A model generated the notes under the pieces. The model made no database searches. It worked only from the letters and a program-made list of their open reading frames with translations, and had not been told where the DNA came from. 55,005 nt of DNA from assembly GCA_041738135.1 (NCBI GenBank), contig JBGSQK010000009.1, positions 1 to 55,005 of the forward strand. The letters are read 5' to 3'. Source of the DNA: JAGOMX01 sp041738135. Lineage in GTDB: Bacteria; Pseudomonadota; Alphaproteobacteria; JAGOMX01. The position numbers and the translations under genes are program-made. Positions 53,634-55,005 of the stretch are shown here, in pieces. Position 1 is the first letter of the stretch. Each line of letters opens with the position of its first letter.

Positions 53634-54311
53634 ATGAAACTGACAAATCTATACAAGGGCCTATTGGCCACTTCTGCTTTGTGCCTATGCTTCGAAGCTA
53701 ATGCTTCAGATGCGGATTTCTTTCAGACAGCTGCAGGCATAGCTGGTTATCAAAATACGACTCCTGCTGGAACGCAAGAATTTTTTGATGACATTGCTAA
53801 CGGCAGAACACTTCAAGAAGTAAATGCTGATTTAGGTGAAGATCTGGATACATTGGCTGGCAAACTAGGAACATTAGATGCTAACAATGATGTTAATGAA
53901 GTGCTCGATGATTTACTATCTCCTGTGAACATTGATGTGCCTGTTGCACCAGATGTTGGTTTGGTGGGAAGTCCAGCATCCTATTTAGCTATGTATGCTG
54001 ATATGCCTGCTAACGGTGCTGCAGTTAATGGTCGTGACGGAGACATCTATAAGTCTGATACAACTGCAACAGCAACAAACATAACTGCACTCGTTGACAA
54101 TGATGTTAGAATCTTGTGGAACATTTTGGATGACAACACTGGCGGTAGCGTAGGCGTGACAATGAGAAGCCTTTTGGCAACCACTGCTCGTCCTTCAGCT
54201 TACGCCAAAGGTGGAGCTCTTTTTGTTGCTGCCCCTGGTCAGGTTCAGTTGTCTCAACAAAACGTAACATTAACAGACCTTGTTCACTATCTTGTAAACA
54301 GAACTGTTTAA
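53634..54311 (+). CDS. Exported hypothetical protein
   Basis: The 225-residue product has a clear signal peptide (MKLTNLYKGLLATSALCLCF..., cleavage near ANAS) and an acidic mature part rich in Asn, Asp and Ala. I recognise no family. The ATG at 53634 follows AAGGGAAAAA; the longer reading lacks a start signal. It lies 34 bases before an outer membrane protein gene and probably belongs to the same surface-protein unit. Confidence 0.75.
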   Translation: MKLTNLYKGLLATSALCLCFEANASDADFFQTAAGIAGYQNTTPAGTQEFFDDIANGRTLQEVNADLGEDLDTLAGKLGTLDANNDVNEVLDDLLSPVNIDVPVAPDVGLVGSPASYLAMYADMPANGAAVNGRDGDIYKSDTTATATNITALVDNDVRILWNILDDNTGGSVGVTMRSLLATTARPSAYAKGGALFVAAPGQVQLSQQNVTLTDLVHYLVNRTV

Positions 54312-54345
54312 TCATTAGATAAAACTATAACTAAAGGAAACAAAA

Positions 54346-55005
54346 ATGAAAAAACTAATTACACTAACAACGTTAGCTCTGCTATCAAGCAGCGCTCATG
54401 TTCTTGCTAACGCTGGACCAGCGCCTATGCCTGCTCCCGCTCCTGAGCCAGCTCCTGTTGCTAAGATGAATCCGTTCTCCGGCTTCTTGCTTGGTGGTCA
54501 ATTGGGTGTTAATGCGCAGGACACATCTGTTAAGCAAAAGATGACTAACCGTAACCGTGCTTCAGCATCATCTGATGTTGGTGGTACAGGTTTCACAGGT
54601 GGTTTAGGTATGGGATACGGTTGGCTGTTCAATCGTTTCTATGCAGGGCTCGAGACTAACTACAATTTCTCAAGCTTGCAAGGTAAGCACAAGACACTTG
54701 CTTTGGCTGGCGAGTTCACTCGTTCATCAAAGCTCACAGGTGTTTGGGATATCAGCACACGCTTGGGTATGACTCTGGGTGCCAATAACAATGTTCTTGC
54801 TTACATCAAGCCAGGCGTTGCATTTGGTAAGTGGAAGTCTAAGTCCTACAACCAAAACAATGGTACAGGAAAGAAAAGCAAGAACGTAACTGGTTTCCTA
54901 ATCGGTGCCGGTATGGACGTTGCTTTGTCAGACCGTATGTCAATGGGTGTTGAGTACACTTATACAGCTTATGGCTCATTCAGCTATAACGAAGTGGCTG
55001 GAAAC
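54346..55005 (+). CDS. Outer membrane beta-barrel protein, 3' truncated by window edge
   Basis: An ATG at 54346 after CTAAAGGAAAC opens a frame that runs to the window end without a stop (220 codons). It encodes a signal peptide (about 1-24, ending LAN), a short Pro-Ala stretch (PAPMPAPAPEPAP), and amphipathic beta-strand segments rich in glycine and aromatics (GFLLGGQLGV, GFTGGLGMGYGWLF, FYAGLETNYNFS, FLIGAGMDVALS, MGVEYTYTAYGSF). This is the pattern of OmpA-like or OMP_b-brl family porins. The C-terminal part lies outside the window. Confidence 0.85.
   Translation, partial: MKKLITLTTLALLSSSAHVLANAGPAPMPAPAPEPAPVAKMNPFSGFLLGGQLGVNAQDTSVKQKMTNRNRASASSDVGGTGFTGGLGMGYGWLFNRFYAGLETNYNFSSLQGKHKTLALAGEFTRSSKLTGVWDISTRLGMTLGANNNVLAYIKPGVAFGKWKSKSYNQNNGTGKKSKNVTGFLIGAGMDVALSDRMSMGVEYTYTAYGSFSYNEVAGN

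Noticed and set aside
1..55005. CRISPR arrays, tRNA or rRNA genes
   Set aside because: No evenly spaced repeats, no TTCGANNC-type T-arms apart from the tmRNA acceptor, and no rRNA segments were seen on either strand.

Overview
This 55-kb window is chromosomal sequence of an alphaproteobacterium. It encodes NDUFA12 of complex I, an SspB-alpha ClpXP adaptor, DUF1013 (TrcR), DUF1465 (RcdA), DUF2155, DUF3035, COQ7, a DivK-like regulator next to a PleD-like diguanylate cyclase, and a circularly permuted two-piece tmRNA. All of these are alphaproteobacterial traits. The base composition is moderately low in GC, the genome carries many dispersed palindromic repeats, and several usual neighbours are missing (ylxR, rbfA and truB around nusA-infB). 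Together with a P450 and a group II intron-like remnant this suggests a host-associated lineage such as Holosporales; that placement is inference. HemF, COQ7 and NDUFA12 indicate aerobic respiration.

Layout. 1-3.2 kb, minus strand: NDUFA12, MlaD, DUF2155, an Rsm22-type Fe-S methyltransferase and an exported DUF952 protein. 3.3-16 kb, plus strand: rimP-nusA-infB, plsC, DUF2125, lspA, a DUF3035 lipoprotein, an active/inactive pair of M16 peptidases, a 2OG-Fe(II) oxygenase, a DedA-like protein, dsbB and coq7. 16-24 kb: an AAA ATPase behind a perfect hairpin, trcR, prmA, trmL-hemF, rcdA-like, cmk-rpsA and a CBS protein. 24-29 kb: a P450 coupled to a small cysteine-rich protein, a 1.2-kb non-coding stretch with an intron-like RNA and repeats, sspB directly behind the ssrA gene, then thyX. 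29-36.6 kb: accessory envelope genes, namely an exported unknown protein, an acyltransferase, a patatin and a MarR regulator, two prepilins, an SDR and another exported unknown. 36.6-41.8 kb, minus strand: a type IV pilus/type II secretion assembly operon (ATPase, platform, L-, M- and P-like parts). 41.9-46.4 kb: divK-like, a DHp-REC-PAS-GGDEF cyclase and a bifunctional Rsh. 46.5-52.1 kb: a lone amino-acid binding protein and tolQRAB-pal. 52.4-55 kb: rsmA, an exported unknown and a beta-barrel protein cut by the window edge.

Themes. Regulated proteolysis and signalling (ssrA, sspB, rcdA, trcR, divK-like, c-di-GMP and ppGpp enzymes) and envelope building (Tol-Pal, MlaD, LspA, M16 pair, pilus parts) dominate. 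The most striking item is the permuted ssrA gene lying immediately upstream of, and on the same strand as, its own degradation adaptor sspB.
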